Part shown: piece after piece, positions 1-8,399 of the stretch | Layout of the letters: each line of letters starts with the position of its first letter | Numbering within the stretch: position 1 is the first letter of the stretch | From: DTU036 sp964346475 | Lineage (GTDB): Bacteria > Bacillota > Clostridia > Peptostreptococcales > Acidaminobacteraceae | Reading direction: 5' to 3' | Assembly: GCA_964346475.1 (NCBI GenBank) | Contig: CAYFUM010000004.1 | Coordinates: forward strand, 1 to 64,000 | Length of the DNA stretch: 64,000 nucleotides | Notes under the pieces: generated by a model | Seen by the model: only the letters and a program-made list of their open reading frames with translations | The model's database searches: none | What the model was told of the DNA's origin: nothing | Position numbers and translations under genes: made by a program

Positions 1-2408
1 ATCTTAAAAAGCGAGTGCTGGCTTCTCATATTAAAACTGTGGACCAGCTGGCTGGTAGCCAGTACGAAAAAGGCCATGGTCCTGGCGGATAAAAGATCTC
101 CTCCTAGGTTTTTACCCAGCATAAAGGCCAGCAGGGTTATAGTAGTGAACATGGCTCCATGTAGGGCAATTCTAAAGCCCAGCCCATCAGAGAAGATGTT
201 TTCATCTCTTTTGATGGGCTTTCCTTCCATAACATCCTTATCCACAGCTTCAACCCCCAGGGCCAGGGCCGGTGGGCCATCGGTCACCAGGTTAATCCAG
301 AGCAGGTGCATGGAGAGTAGGGGGGTGTCCTTCCAGATCAGCATGGCTATAAGGACGCTGAAGAGCTCTCCAATGTTGCAGCTCAGTAGAAAGCCTACCA
401 CCTTTTTAATATTGGCATAGATTCCCCTGCCCTCTTCCACAGCCGAGACTATGGTGGCAAAGTTATCATCGGTCAGGGTCATATCGGCTGCCCCCTTGGC
501 CACATCGGTTCCTGTTATTCCCATGGCACAGCCAATGTCGGCTGCCCTAAGGGCTGGGGCGTCATTGACCCCATCTCCTGTCATAGCCACTACCTGGCCC
601 AGTTTTTGCCAGGCCTTGACTATGCGAATCTTATTTTCAGGGGAGACTCTGGCGTAGACTGATATTTTTTCTATCTGGCTGGCTAGCTCCTCCTCGGACA
701 GGCTATCCAGCTCTGCTCCAGTTATTGCCTGGTCTTGGTCGCTGAATATTCCTAGGTCCCGGGCTATGGCTTTGGCAGTTAGGATATGGTCCCCTGTAAT
801 CATAACCGGCCTTATGCCAGCCCCTTTACAACGTCTAACGGCTTCCTTGGCTTCGGGCCTTGCTGGATCAATCATTCCAAAGAGGGCTAGGAGCTCAAGA
901 TCATTTTCTAGGGTCTCAGAGCTGAGCTCTTGGGGCAGCTCCTCTATATGTTTTGTAGCCAGGGCTATAACCCTAAGGGCCTTGGCACTCATCTTTTCAT
1001 TTATTTCCTTAGCCTTAGTAAGTCTACTACTATCTGAGATGGTCTCCAGGACATCATAGGCCCCCTTGGTTATGACCAGATAACCCTCCTGGATTTTGTG
1101 GACAGTGGTCATGAGCTTCCTATTGGAATCAAAGGGCAGCTCATGGACTCTGGGGTACTTTTCTTCTAAAGAATGACTATCTAGTCCCTGGAGATGGGCG
1201 GCATAGACCAGGGCGGTTTCCGTTGGATCTCCAAGGTGGACCACCTCTCCACCTTCAATTCTAATCCTGCCATTGCTTGAAAGGCTGGCATAGGCCAGGG
1301 CCTCCTTTATTTTCTGGGAATTATTATCTCCTATCTTTTCCCCCTGGTTACCCTCTGCATAAGCTTCCACCAGGGTCATCTGGTTGAGGGTCAGGGTGCC
1401 AGTTTTATCGCTGCAGATAACTGAGGCAGAGCCCAGGGTTTCAACAGCGGGTAGCCTTCTTATTATGGCGTTCTTTTTTACCATGCGCTGGATACCAAGG
1501 GATAGGACTATGGTAACGACAGCGGGTAGGCCTTCAGGGATTACAGAAACTGCTAGAGATACCGAGGTCATAAAGATAACCATAGGTGGAATCTTGTCGA
1601 TTATACCGACGACAAAGACCAGGCCACAGGCAGCAAGAGCAATAAAGCCTAGGTTCTTTCCCAGTTTAGTTAGCTTCTCCTGGAGAGGGGTTTGGGCCTC
1701 CTCCTCAGCTTGTAGCAGCTGGGCAATTTTACCTATTTCTGTCTTCATGGCTGTCTGGGTTACCAGGGCTTTTGCCCTTCCATAGTTTATGGGGCAACCA
1801 GAAAAGACCATGTTGGTCCTATCTCCTAGAGGGGCTCCTTCTTTGACAGGGTCCTCAGCACTTTTTTCAGCGGGCAGTGATTCTCCAGTTAGGGCTGACT
1901 CATCGCTTTTAAGGCTGGAACTTTCCAGGAGTCTGGCATCGGCTGGGACAAAGTCTCCAGCTTCCAGGTGGATTAGATCCCCAGGGACCAGATGGATGCT
2001 ATCGATGATTTCCTCTCTGCCATCCCTGGAGACCCTGGCCTGGAGGCTGGTCAGGCTTTTTAAGGCTTCAAGAGCCTTCTCCGCCCGGGCTTCCTGGAGG
2101 CTTCCCATAACCGCATTTAGGATGACTATAAGTAGAATAAGTATTGGCTCGGCAAAGGATCCACTTTCCCCCTCATAGAGGGCTATGGCAAAGGAGACCA
2201 GGGCAGCAATAAGAAGAATTACAATCATCATGTCCTTGAACTGGTCAAGAAACCTGGCAAGTCCTGTCTTCTTAGCTCCCTCTCTTAGCTGGTTAGGGCC
2301 CAACTCCTCTAGCCTTTTACTGGCAGCTTGACTAGTTAGACCACTGGGGCCTGTATCAAGCTCTTGGTAGAGATCTTCTAGACTACTTAGGTAGGCTGGT
2401 GTTTTCAT
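1..2408 (-). CDS. P-type Ca2+-transporting ATPase (partial, C-terminus cut by window edge)
   Basis: Integral-membrane ATP-driven cation pump of the type II (SERCA/PMR1-like) family, expected to export Ca2+. About 802 codons are open from an ATG at 2408 to the window edge without a stop. Visible motifs are the M4 PEGLP segment, the phosphorylation loop DKTGTLT with the acceptor aspartate at residue 334, TGDH in the P domain, TGDGVNDAP in the hinge, and SFNMRS near the far end, which normally lies close to the C-terminus. Probably only the last helices (some 70-90 residues) are missing. An N-terminal cation-ATPase domain and an actuator TGES motif are also readable. The start has an AGGAGG site at 2411-2420. 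It diverges from the alarmone synthetase. PEGLP fits Ca2+ better than Na+/K+, but the substrate is inferred from family only. Confidence 0.93.
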   Translation of the reverse strand, partial: MKTPAYLSSLEDLYQELDTGPSGLTSQAASKRLEELGPNQLREGAKKTGLARFLDQFKDMMIVILLIAALVSFAIALYEGESGSFAEPILILLIVILNAVMGSLQEARAEKALEALKSLTSLQARVSRDGREEIIDSIHLVPGDLIHLEAGDFVPADARLLESSSLKSDESALTGESLPAEKSAEDPVKEGAPLGDRTNMVFSGCPINYGRAKALVTQTAMKTEIGKIAQLLQAEEEAQTPLQEKLTKLGKNLGFIALAACGLVFVVGIIDKIPPMVIFMTSVSLAVSVIPEGLPAVVTIVLSLGIQRMVKKNAIIRRLPAVETLGSASVICSDKTGTLTLNQMTLVEAYAEGNQGEKIGDNNSQKIKEALAYASLSSNGRIRIEGGEVVHLGDPTETALVYAAHLQGLDSHSLEEKYPRVHELPFDSNRKLMTTVHKIQEGYLVITKGAYDVLETISDSSRLTKAKEINEKMSAKALRVIALATKHIEELPQELSSETLENDLELLALFGMIDPARPEAKEAVRRCKGAGIRPVMITGDHILTAKAIARDLGIFSDQDQAITGAELDSLSEEELASQIEKISVYARVSPENKIRIVKAWQKLGQVVAMTGDGVNDAPALRAADIGCAMGITGTDVAKGAADMTLTDDNFATIVSAVEEGRGIYANIKKVVGFLLSCNIGELFSVLIAMLIWKDTPLLSMHLLWINLVTDGPPALALGVEAVDKDVMEGKPIKRDENIFSDGLGFRIALHGAMFTTITLLAFMLGKNLGGDLLSARTMAFFVLATSQLVHSFNMRSQHSLFK

Positions 2409-2429
2409 TTATCCTCCTGCATTTTAGCA

Positions 2430-2457
2430 TGTTATAATGTATGTGATAATTATAGCA
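2430..2457. promoter_or_regulatory. Back-to-back extended -10 promoters (Ca2+-ATPase / relQ)
   Basis: On the plus strand TGTTATAAT (2430-2438) is an extended -10 for the alarmone synthetase. On the minus strand TGCTATAAT (plus 2449-2457) serves the Ca2+-ATPase. Neither has a convincing -35 box. The two elements sit 10 bases apart, so polymerase binding at one may exclude the other. Assignment is by consensus only. Confidence 0.55.
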
Positions 2458-2482
2458 TAGAGGAGCTGTTTAAGGAGTGGCT

Positions 2483-3148
2483 ATGAAATTTGATTTTTCC
2501 CAGCTTTTAGATAGGATAGGCCAGGAGGATAGGGGGGAATTCATCGAGGAGTTGGAGGGTTTTCTCCTCCAGCAGCAGGTCTTTAGTGGAGCTATGAAGA
2601 AGATGATGACAAAACTTGAGATTCTTGATGAAGAGTTTTCCATCCTCTATGACCATAACCCCATCCACCACATGGAGCATAGGCTTAAGACTCCCGGTAG
2701 TATTATAAATAAACTTAAGAGATATGATTATCCCCTTACACTGAGATCTATTAGAGAAAACATCTATGATGTGGCAGGAATCAGGGTTATAACCTTCTAT
2801 GAAGGGGATATCTACCAACTGAGAAAGCTACTCTTAGCCCAGGGGGATATTGAACTTATAAAAGAAAAGGACTACATAGAAAGGCCCAAGTCTAATGGCT
2901 ACAGAAGCCTTCATCTGGTCCTAGGACTTCCAGTTTACATGTCCTCAGGACCTGTGGATATGCCAGTGGAAATCCAGCTGCGTACCGTAGCTATGGATTT
3001 TTGGGCAAGCCTGGAACACGAAATCAACTATAAGTTTAAAGGAGAGGTGGAGGATGATTTAAGATACAGACTCAAGCTTTGTGCTGAGAATATCAACTCA
3101 ACTGAAAGAGAAATGCAGGCCATCTATAGAGAGGTCTTTGGAAAATAA
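2483..3148 (+). CDS. relQ: Small alarmone synthetase, RelQ/YjbM type ((p)ppGpp synthetase)
   Basis: Cytosolic single-domain synthetase that transfers pyrophosphate from ATP to GDP or GTP to make (p)ppGpp in stress. The 221-residue protein has only the synthetase domain, as in RelQ/YjbM (about 210 residues), and no HD hydrolase or TGS domain. Family motifs in order are HRLKTPGSIINKLKR, DVAGIRV, KDYIERPKSNGYRSLH and EIQLRTVAMDFWASLEHE, holding the catalytic Arg/Lys, Asp and Glu residues. An in-frame GTG at 2477 overlaps the AAGGAG site (2472-2477), so the ATG at 2483, five bases past that site, is chosen. It is a single-gene unit with its own promoter and a terminator right after its stop. Confidence 0.93.
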   Translation: MKFDFSQLLDRIGQEDRGEFIEELEGFLLQQQVFSGAMKKMMTKLEILDEEFSILYDHNPIHHMEHRLKTPGSIINKLKRYDYPLTLRSIRENIYDVAGIRVITFYEGDIYQLRKLLLAQGDIELIKEKDYIERPKSNGYRSLHLVLGLPVYMSSGPVDMPVEIQLRTVAMDFWASLEHEINYKFKGEVEDDLRYRLKLCAENINSTEREMQAIYREVFGK

Positions 3149-3180
3149 GAAAGGGCCAAATTAGCCCTTTCATTCTTTTA
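3149..3180. terminator. Bidirectional terminator between relQ and MBL gene
   Basis: Perfect 8-bp stem GAAAGGGC/GCCCTTTC (3149-3156 with 3164-3171), loop of 7, followed by a T-rich stretch on the plus strand and a weaker one on the minus strand. It lies between two convergent stop codons. Confidence 0.8.
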
Positions 3181-4161
3181 GTTATTGCTTAGGGAGTAGT
3201 AGAGGATACCAGCTCGGTCCTCCTCCTTGACTAAGCCTAATTCTCTTAGGTGGACCAGGTGAGCCTGAGCTTCACCTGCAGCAAACCACTTCTGGCTGGA
3301 GGGAAAGTCATGCCAGTCCCTGGCCCTGATGTTCCAGTTCATGGCCATGGTTATCTCCCTTACCGTCTGGGCCTCTTTATTCTCCAGGATGGATTTTGTC
3401 TCCTCTAGTCTTAGCCTATGGTGGTCTATTAGTTCATCTATCCTTTTAAGATGGTCCATGGGAAGCCTTCTGTGGGAACTAAAGACCTGCTTTATTTTTA
3501 AAGTTTTGACCTTCTCAAGGTTCTTAAGGTAGATTCCCAGGCTGTCACCATATTCTTTACCCCAATAGGTGATATTTGGGGTTATATCATCAAGTATGTG
3601 GTCTCCGCTAAAGAGCAGGCCCTGGTCCTTATCGTAGAGGGCCTGGAGGCCAGGTGTGTGACCTGGAAGGTCTAGGACTTCTAGTCTATAATCACCAACC
3701 TCAAAGACCTGGCCTTGGAGGCTGGTGTTTAAAGGGGGGAGCTTCTTTGGCCTGAATTTAAAACCGGGATGCTCCTTTATATCTAAATTATCCTCATCCA
3801 GTCCCTGCTTTTGTGCAAGTTTTTCTATGGCCTGCCAGTGGGGACTATGGAGGTGGAGGGAGTCTTTAAGAAAACTCCCGTCCGGGCCTATGTAGACCTT
3901 GATGCCAAGGCCTGCCAGATAGTGGGCTAGGCCTGTATGGTCGGAGTGGAGGTGGGTTAAAAAAAGGCTGGTTCTTTTAGGATCTATATCAAGCTCTCTT
4001 AGGACTTGGGCCAGGATTTCCTGGTTTTCCAGGGTATCAAAACCCGTGTCTATAATGAGGCTTTTTTCTCCCTTTAGGATGTAGCAGTTAAGGGATCTTA
4101 GAGGGTTATTTCTAAGGGGGATTTCAACCAGGTAAATTCCTGGGAAGAGCATTCTATACAT
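3178..4161 (-). CDS. MBL-fold metallo-hydrolase with C-terminal winged-helix-like region
   Basis: Cytosolic metallo-beta-lactamase-fold hydrolase of the broad glyoxalase II-like group. The metal-binding HLHSDH motif is at residues 70-75 and a further ligand lies in the LPGHTPG motif, with later SGDH and SSHRR segments as in this group. Residues beyond about 240 form a helical tail (ETKSILENKEAQTVREI onward) resembling the small winged-helix domain of RNase Z/LACTB2-like hydrolases. The 327-residue length is normal for that two-domain form. The ATG has an AGGAGA site at 4165-4172. It follows ppdK and a small membrane protein on the same strand, with a perfect palindrome between. The substrate cannot be predicted; a thioester or detoxification role is possible. 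Confidence 0.85.
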   Translation of the reverse strand: MYRMLFPGIYLVEIPLRNNPLRSLNCYILKGEKSLIIDTGFDTLENQEILAQVLRELDIDPKRTSLFLTHLHSDHTGLAHYLAGLGIKVYIGPDGSFLKDSLHLHSPHWQAIEKLAQKQGLDEDNLDIKEHPGFKFRPKKLPPLNTSLQGQVFEVGDYRLEVLDLPGHTPGLQALYDKDQGLLFSGDHILDDITPNITYWGKEYGDSLGIYLKNLEKVKTLKIKQVFSSHRRLPMDHLKRIDELIDHHRLRLEETKSILENKEAQTVREITMAMNWNIRARDWHDFPSSQKWFAAGEAQAHLVHLRELGLVKEEDRAGILYYSLSNN

Positions 4162-4176
4162 GGTTTCTCCTAAGTG

Positions 4177-4200
4177 GAAAGGGTACCTAGGTACCCTTTC
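4177..4200. repeat. Perfect 24-bp palindrome spanning a stop codon
   Basis: The sequence is its own reverse complement from 4177 to 4200 (arms GAAAGGGTAC around a CTAG centre). It includes the stop codon of the 66-residue gene and lies 15 bases upstream of the MBL start. In RNA it would fold into a 10-bp stem with a 4-base loop. No U-run follows on the minus strand, so it is not a standard terminator. Possible roles are partial attenuation, RNA processing or a protein site. Confidence 0.75.
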
Positions 4201-4387
4201 TCTTCTTTGTGTTTTTTGCTTCAGTTTTAATAAGTCCAGCCAATTCTAGAAAGATAAGCCCCATGGTGCCAAGAAGAAAGGCTTCCCGACTCTTTAGGAC
4301 CTTGTTTCTCTTGAAAAGGCCTAGCACTGACAGAAGAAGCATTAGAGCTCCCTGGAGGGCAAGGACTTTTTTAAGTGTTTTCATCAT
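4187..4387 (-). CDS. Small hypothetical membrane protein, coupled to ppdK
   Basis: No recognised family. The 66-residue product has a short basic N-terminus, a hydrophobic stretch at about residues 9-24 (leucine-rich), a basic middle, a second hydrophobic segment at about 39-52, and a Lys/Thr-rich basic tail, which suggests a two-helix membrane protein. Its ATG-ATG start overlaps the ppdK stop, and the site GGAGG lies just upstream within ppdK, so translation is probably coupled. The overlap and good ribosome binding site argue that it is real. Its stop lies inside the 24-bp palindrome. Conservation next to ppdK in relatives would be the best test of function. Confidence 0.6.
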   Translation of the reverse strand: MMKTLKKVLALQGALMLLLSVLGLFKRNKVLKSREAFLLGTMGLIFLELAGLIKTEAKNTKKRKGT

Positions 4388-6996
4388 TCCTCCAATACAG
4401 CTTGGGCTGCTGCCAGGCGGGCAATGGGAACTCTAAAGGGAGAACAGGACACATAGTCTAGGCCTAGACTGTGGCAGAATTTAACGCTGGAGGGATCACC
4501 TCCGTGCTCTCCACAGATTCCCAGATGGAGGTCCTTTCTGGTTTTTCTACCCTCCTCTACAGCAATTTTCATCAGGGCACCAACTCCAACAGGATCAATA
4601 CTTACAAAGGGGTCTACTTTGAAGATTCCCTTTTCTAGGTATTCATTGATAAAACCTGCTGCGTCATCCCTGGAAAATCCATAGGTCATCTGGGTCAAAT
4701 CATTGGTACCAAAGCTGAAGAACTCTGCACCCTGGGCGATTTCTCCTGCTGTCAGGGTTCCCCTAGGTACTTCAATCATTGTTCCAAAGCTATAGGGCAC
4801 CTCTAGCTGATTTTCTTCCATTAGTTCCCTGGCTACCCTTCTTACCACCTCTTCGATATAGTCTAGCTCTGCCTTGGTGCCTACAAGAGGAACCATAATC
4901 TCTGGCATTACAGCAATACCTTTTTTGGTGACATCTATAGCGGCCTGGATTATTGCTCTGGTCTGCATAGCGGCTATCTCGGGATAGCTAATAGCTAGCC
5001 TACAGCCTCTATGGCCCAGCATGGGATTAATTTCGTGGAGGCCAACTACCCTGGCCTTTAATTCTTCGAAGCTTACATCCATTTCCTTGGCTAGGGCTTC
5101 TATGTCCCTATCCCTTTGGGGAAGGAATTCATGGAGGGGAGGATCTAGGAGGCGGATGGTTACCGGTAGGCCCTTCATGACCTCAAATATCCCCACAAAG
5201 TCATCCCTCTGGTAGGGTAGGATCTTATCTAGGGCCCTTACTCTATCCTCCTGGGTCTGGGAAAGGATCATCTCCCTGACAGCTGATATTCTTTTTTCTT
5301 CAAAGAACATGTGCTCGGTCCTGGTAAGGCCAATTCCCTGGGCGCCAAAGTCCAGAGCCTGGGCGGCATCCTGGGGAGTATCAGCATTGGTCCTGACCTT
5401 TAGTCTGGCTATAGCATCGGCCCAGGCCATAAGGGTTCTAAAGTTATCGTCAAGGCTGGCGGCGGTGGTGTCTATGACTCCCTCGTAGACTAGGCCAGTG
5501 GAGCCATCCAGGGATATGAAATCTCCCTCTTTATAAACCTTGCCCTGGTGGCTAAACTGCTTTTTATCCTCATCCACCGATAGGACTTCACAACCTGCTA
5601 CACAGCACTTACCCATACCCCGGGCAACAACAGCGGCGTGGGAGGTTCTACCACCCTTGGCTGTCAGGATGCCCACAGCCTTTATCATACCCTCCAGGTC
5701 CTCGGGGGAGGTTTCCTCCCTGACCAGGATAGGCTGGATGCCCTGCTCAGCTGCCCTGACTGCGTCCTCGGCATGGAAGTAAATTTGGCCAGAGGCTGCC
5801 CCTGGGGAGGCATTGAGACCCTTGGCGATAGGTGTAGCTTTTTCTAGGGCTTCTTTATCAAAGGTGGGGTGGAGGAGCTGGTCCAGCTGGCTGGGCTCAA
5901 TCCTAAGTAGGGCTTCTTTTTTATCTATAAGGCCCTCATCTACCAGTTCAATTGCTATTCTAAGGGCTGCCTGGGCAGTCCTCTTGCCAGCTCTGGTTTG
6001 AAGGATGTAGAGGATACCCTTTTCAATGGTAAACTCTATATCCTGCATATCCCTATAGTGGTTTTCTAGGATCTTACATACCTTGACAAAGTCGCTATAT
6101 AGGTGGTCATTGATTTGACGCATCTCCTCTATTTGTAGGGGGGTACGGATTCCCGCCACCACGTCTTCCCCCTGGGCATTTATGAGGAATTCTCCGAAGA
6201 GGGCCTTTTCTCCTGTGGCTGGGTCTCTAGTGAAGGCGACTCCTGTGCCACAGTCATTACCCATGTTGCCAAAGACCATAGCCTGGATATTGACGCCAGT
6301 GCCAAGATTGTGGGGGATGCCATGCTCCCTTCTATAGACTCTGGCCCTGTTATTGTTCCAGCTACTAAAGACCGCCTCTACTGATTCTAATAGTTGGACT
6401 TTGGGATCCTGGGGAAAATCCTGGCCCAGTTCCCTTCTATAAATCTCTTTAAAGCCCTCTACAATGACTTCAAGGTCCTCGGCTGTCAGCTGGGTATCAA
6501 GTTCATAGCCCTTTTTAGCCTTGACTCTATCAAAGACCTGGTCAAAGGATTTTTTTGGGATTGACTTGACAACTTCACCAAACATTTGGATAAAACGCCT
6601 ATAGGCGTCTAGGACAAAGCGCTTGTTTCCCGACTCTTCAACCAGGACGGGGATTGTGGCATCATTCATACCTAGGTTGAGTACAGTGTCCATCATCCCT
6701 GGCATGGAGTACATGCTACCACTTCTTACCGATACCAGGAGGGGAGGGTTGCCGCCATAAACCTTCCCTGTCTTTTCCTCCAGCCCCTTCATATGTTGAA
6801 AAATTTCATCAATTAATTCGGGCCATAGTTCTTGGTTTTTTTCATAGTAGGTATTGCAGGCCTCGGTGGTTATGGTGTAGCCCTGGGGTACTGGAAGGCC
6901 TATGTTGGTCATTTCTGCCAGGTTGGCGCCCTTGCCCCCCAGTAGTGCCTTCATATCCTTATTTCCTTCACTAAAATCATAGACAAATTTTTTCAT
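4384..6996 (-). CDS. ppdK: Pyruvate, phosphate dikinase
   Basis: Interconverts pyruvate, ATP and phosphate with phosphoenolpyruvate, AMP and pyrophosphate. In anaerobic Firmicutes it serves glycolysis or gluconeogenesis with pyrophosphate saving. The 870 residues match the family length of about 875. In order: an N-terminal ATP-grasp nucleotide-binding domain (GGKGANLAEM near residue 21), the central swivelling phosphohistidine domain with GGRTSHAAVVARG and catalytic His453, and a C-terminal PEP/pyruvate TIM barrel ending in GICGEHGGDPSS with its catalytic cysteine. The start is an ATG with a weak AAGGAT site. A TATAAT lies upstream and the omega-like gene's terminator isolates it from that gene, so it probably heads the ppdK-small protein unit. 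No PPDK regulatory kinase gene (DUF299 type) is adjacent. Confidence 0.97.
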   Translation of the reverse strand: MKKFVYDFSEGNKDMKALLGGKGANLAEMTNIGLPVPQGYTITTEACNTYYEKNQELWPELIDEIFQHMKGLEEKTGKVYGGNPPLLVSVRSGSMYSMPGMMDTVLNLGMNDATIPVLVEESGNKRFVLDAYRRFIQMFGEVVKSIPKKSFDQVFDRVKAKKGYELDTQLTAEDLEVIVEGFKEIYRRELGQDFPQDPKVQLLESVEAVFSSWNNNRARVYRREHGIPHNLGTGVNIQAMVFGNMGNDCGTGVAFTRDPATGEKALFGEFLINAQGEDVVAGIRTPLQIEEMRQINDHLYSDFVKVCKILENHYRDMQDIEFTIEKGILYILQTRAGKRTAQAALRIAIELVDEGLIDKKEALLRIEPSQLDQLLHPTFDKEALEKATPIAKGLNASPGAASGQIYFHAEDAVRAAEQGIQPILVREETSPEDLEGMIKAVGILTAKGGRTSHAAVVARGMGKCCVAGCEVLSVDEDKKQFSHQGKVYKEGDFISLDGSTGLVYEGVIDTTAASLDDNFRTLMAWADAIARLKVRTNADTPQDAAQALDFGAQGIGLTRTEHMFFEEKRISAVREMILSQTQEDRVRALDKILPYQRDDFVGIFEVMKGLPVTIRLLDPPLHEFLPQRDRDIEALAKEMDVSFEELKARVVGLHEINPMLGHRGCRLAISYPEIAAMQTRAIIQAAIDVTKKGIAVMPEIMVPLVGTKAELDYIEEVVRRVARELMEENQLEVPYSFGTMIEVPRGTLTAGEIAQGAEFFSFGTNDLTQMTYGFSRDDAAGFINEYLEKGIFKVDPFVSIDPVGVGALMKIAVEEGRKTRKDLHLGICGEHGGDPSSVKFCHSLGLDYVSCSPFRVPIARLAAAQAVLEE

Positions 6997-7032
6997 GGCA
7001 CTTGATCCTTTCTAGTAGATTATATGGCTTTA

Positions 7033-7038
7033 ATTATA
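7033..7038 (-). promoter_or_regulatory. Probable -10 box of ppdK
   Basis: TATAAT on the minus strand, 37 bases upstream of the ppdK ATG and downstream of the omega-like gene's terminator. No good -35 is seen at 16-18 bases. Confidence 0.45.
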
Positions 7039-7064
7039 CACTAAATTCTGCTAGAATAAGTGAA

Positions 7065-7098
7065 TAAAGAAAAAGAAAAAAGACTGCAGGCACAGTCT
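7065..7098 (-). terminator. Terminator after omega-like gene
   Basis: On the minus strand AGACTG and CAGTCT pair (plus 7081-7086 and 7093-7098), followed by TTTTTTCTTTTTC. The stem begins at the stop codon of the omega-like gene and separates it from ppdK. Confidence 0.75.
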
Positions 7099-7303
7099 AC
7101 TTCTCTTCGCTAGTCTTTTTTGAGATGACCTCATAGCTAAAGCTATCCTCCATAAGGTCCTCTACAGCTCTATTTATAGCTTTATAGCCTATGGTGATGC
7201 CCTCCTCCTCCTTTAGTTCTCTGGCCTTTTTGGCGATGACCTTGGAGAGGATGTATTTATTTCTGGTCTTCTCTAGAATATCGTGATTATTATAGTGTTT
7301 CAT
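7097..7303 (-). CDS. rpoZ: RNA polymerase omega subunit-like protein
   Basis: A 68-residue protein that resembles the omega subunit, which stabilises the beta-prime subunit of RNA polymerase. The pattern NKYILSKVIAKKARELKEE, then YKAINRAVEDLMEDSFSYE, matches the omega arrangement (KYTLV..AARRARE, then a KALEEI...SFE helix). Length is typical of Firmicute omega (60-70). The ATG has a strong AAGGAGG site, and a terminator follows its stop, so it looks monocistronic. Omega is usually found between gmk and coaBC; here it sits alone next to ppdK and divergent from murI. The assignment rests on short, weakly conserved motifs and is less certain than that of its neighbours. Confidence 0.65.
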   Translation of the reverse strand: MKHYNNHDILEKTRNKYILSKVIAKKARELKEEEGITIGYKAINRAVEDLMEDSFSYEVISKKTSEEK

Positions 7304-7371
7304 TGTGCCTCCTTCTTTTTGTTATTTTAGCAGAAACCTACTAAAATTTCCAGCTTTGGGCTGGTTTGTAC

Positions 7372-7377
7372 TATAAT
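7372..7377 (+). promoter_or_regulatory. Possible -10 box of murI
   Basis: TATAAT 16 bases upstream of the murI ATG. No clear -35, and the leader would be very short, so this is tentative. Confidence 0.35.
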
Positions 7378-7393
7378 AAATAAGGGGTAAGCT

Positions 7394-8149
7394 ATGAAAA
7401 AAATAGGTGTATATGATTCTGGAATGGGAGGGCTCAGCCTCCTGGCCAGGTTAATTAAAGATTTTCCCAGCTATGACTATATTTATTATGGTGATAGTGC
7501 TAATGCCCCCTATGGCGTTAGGACAAGGGATGATATAAAAAACCTCTCAAAAAAGGTAGTGGATAAACTGATTGATCAGGGTGCTGAGGCAATAATTATA
7601 GCCTGTAACACGGCCAGCAGCGCCGCTGAGGAAATGCTTAAAAGGGAGTACGACCTACCAATATTTGGTATAGAGCCGGCTCTGGATATTGCTATAAGAG
7701 CTGGAGGTAAGGGAAGCCTTTTAGTTCTTGCTACAAACTTTACCCTATCTAGCCCTAGGTTTTTAGACTCAGCGGCCCTCTACAAAAAGCAGAGAAATAT
7801 CATCCCCCTGGCTGGACCTGAGCTGGTCCTCCTGGTGGAGAGGGGCATTACCAGCGGCCCTGAAATAAGCAGGGAGCTTTCACTATTAACCAAGGATATA
7901 GAGCTAGATAAGGTTGACGCCGTGGTTTTGGGCTGCACTCATTTTCTGTTTTTAGAAAGGGAGATAGCCAGGTTTTTTGGCAGTGGGGTAACCTTTTTTG
8001 ATAGTCATAGGGCTACGGTGGAGTCCGTAAAAAGTATTCTAGGAGAGGGCCAGGGCCAGGGCAACTTTAAGTTAATAAGTAGTGCAGGTGAGAAGATGGA
8101 GGAGAAATATCATTGGATGCTTATGAATTACATGAAGGAGTTGACCTAG
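7394..8149 (+). CDS. murI: Glutamate racemase
   Basis: Cofactor-independent racemase that supplies D-glutamate for peptidoglycan. The 251-residue protein carries the two catalytic cysteines of the Asp/Glu racemase family: Cys71 in IACNTAS and Cys181 in LGCTHF. The N-terminal DSGMGGLSLL and YYGDSANAPYG motifs, which bind substrate, are intact. The ATG at 7394 has an AAGGGG site. Its 3' end overlaps the next small ORF by 37 bases, suggesting translational coupling. Family lengths are 255-285, so this one is compact but complete. Confidence 0.95.
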   Translation: MKKIGVYDSGMGGLSLLARLIKDFPSYDYIYYGDSANAPYGVRTRDDIKNLSKKVVDKLIDQGAEAIIIACNTASSAAEEMLKREYDLPIFGIEPALDIAIRAGGKGSLLVLATNFTLSSPRFLDSAALYKKQRNIIPLAGPELVLLVERGITSGPEISRELSLLTKDIELDKVDAVVLGCTHFLFLEREIARFFGSGVTFFDSHRATVESVKSILGEGQGQGNFKLISSAGEKMEEKYHWMLMNYMKELT

Positions 8150-8379
8150 ACTGGGAGCAGGTTTCTCATATACTCAAGGAACACTTTAGCCAGGAGGATG
8201 TGGAAATACTCCTGAGGATCTATGGTCTTGATGGCCATAGGGCCAGCAGTAAAAAGGAGCTTAGGAGCTTTACCAAGCTAAAGAAGAAGGAGCTGGAGGA
8301 GAAAATAACTAGACTCCAAAATAAACTCTTTCAAATTTTAAAGGATAAAGAGAGCCAAGTCTTGTCTAGCAGGGACTAG
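8113..8379 (+). CDS. Small protein resembling sigma factor region 4
   Basis: An 88-residue protein overlapping the end of murI. The proposed start is a TTG at 8113, eight to ten bases after a GGAGGAG run at 8098-8104. Residues about 26-80 follow the layout of sigma-70 region 4: an EDVEILLRIYGLDG segment like the conserved E-x-x-VL-x-x-R-YGLDG, a middle region that would be the helix-turn-helix, and a basic helix (LKKKELEEKITRLQNKLFQILK) where sigma factors have the recognition and QIE..ALRKLR helices. Regions 2 and 3 are absent, so it is not a complete sigma factor. It may bind DNA or RNA polymerase, or be a degenerate remnant. The similarity is judged by eye. Confidence 0.6.
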   Translation: MDAYELHEGVDLDWEQVSHILKEHFSQEDVEILLRIYGLDGHRASSKKELRSFTKLKKKELEEKITRLQNKLFQILKDKESQVLSSRD

Positions 8380-8399
8380 AAATTAACTAGTCTTTATGA

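Noticed and set aside
76..2178. Several plus-strand open frames opposite the Ca2+-ATPase.
   Set aside because: They lie wholly inside the well-supported minus-strand ATPase, lack ribosome binding sites and have no family resemblance.
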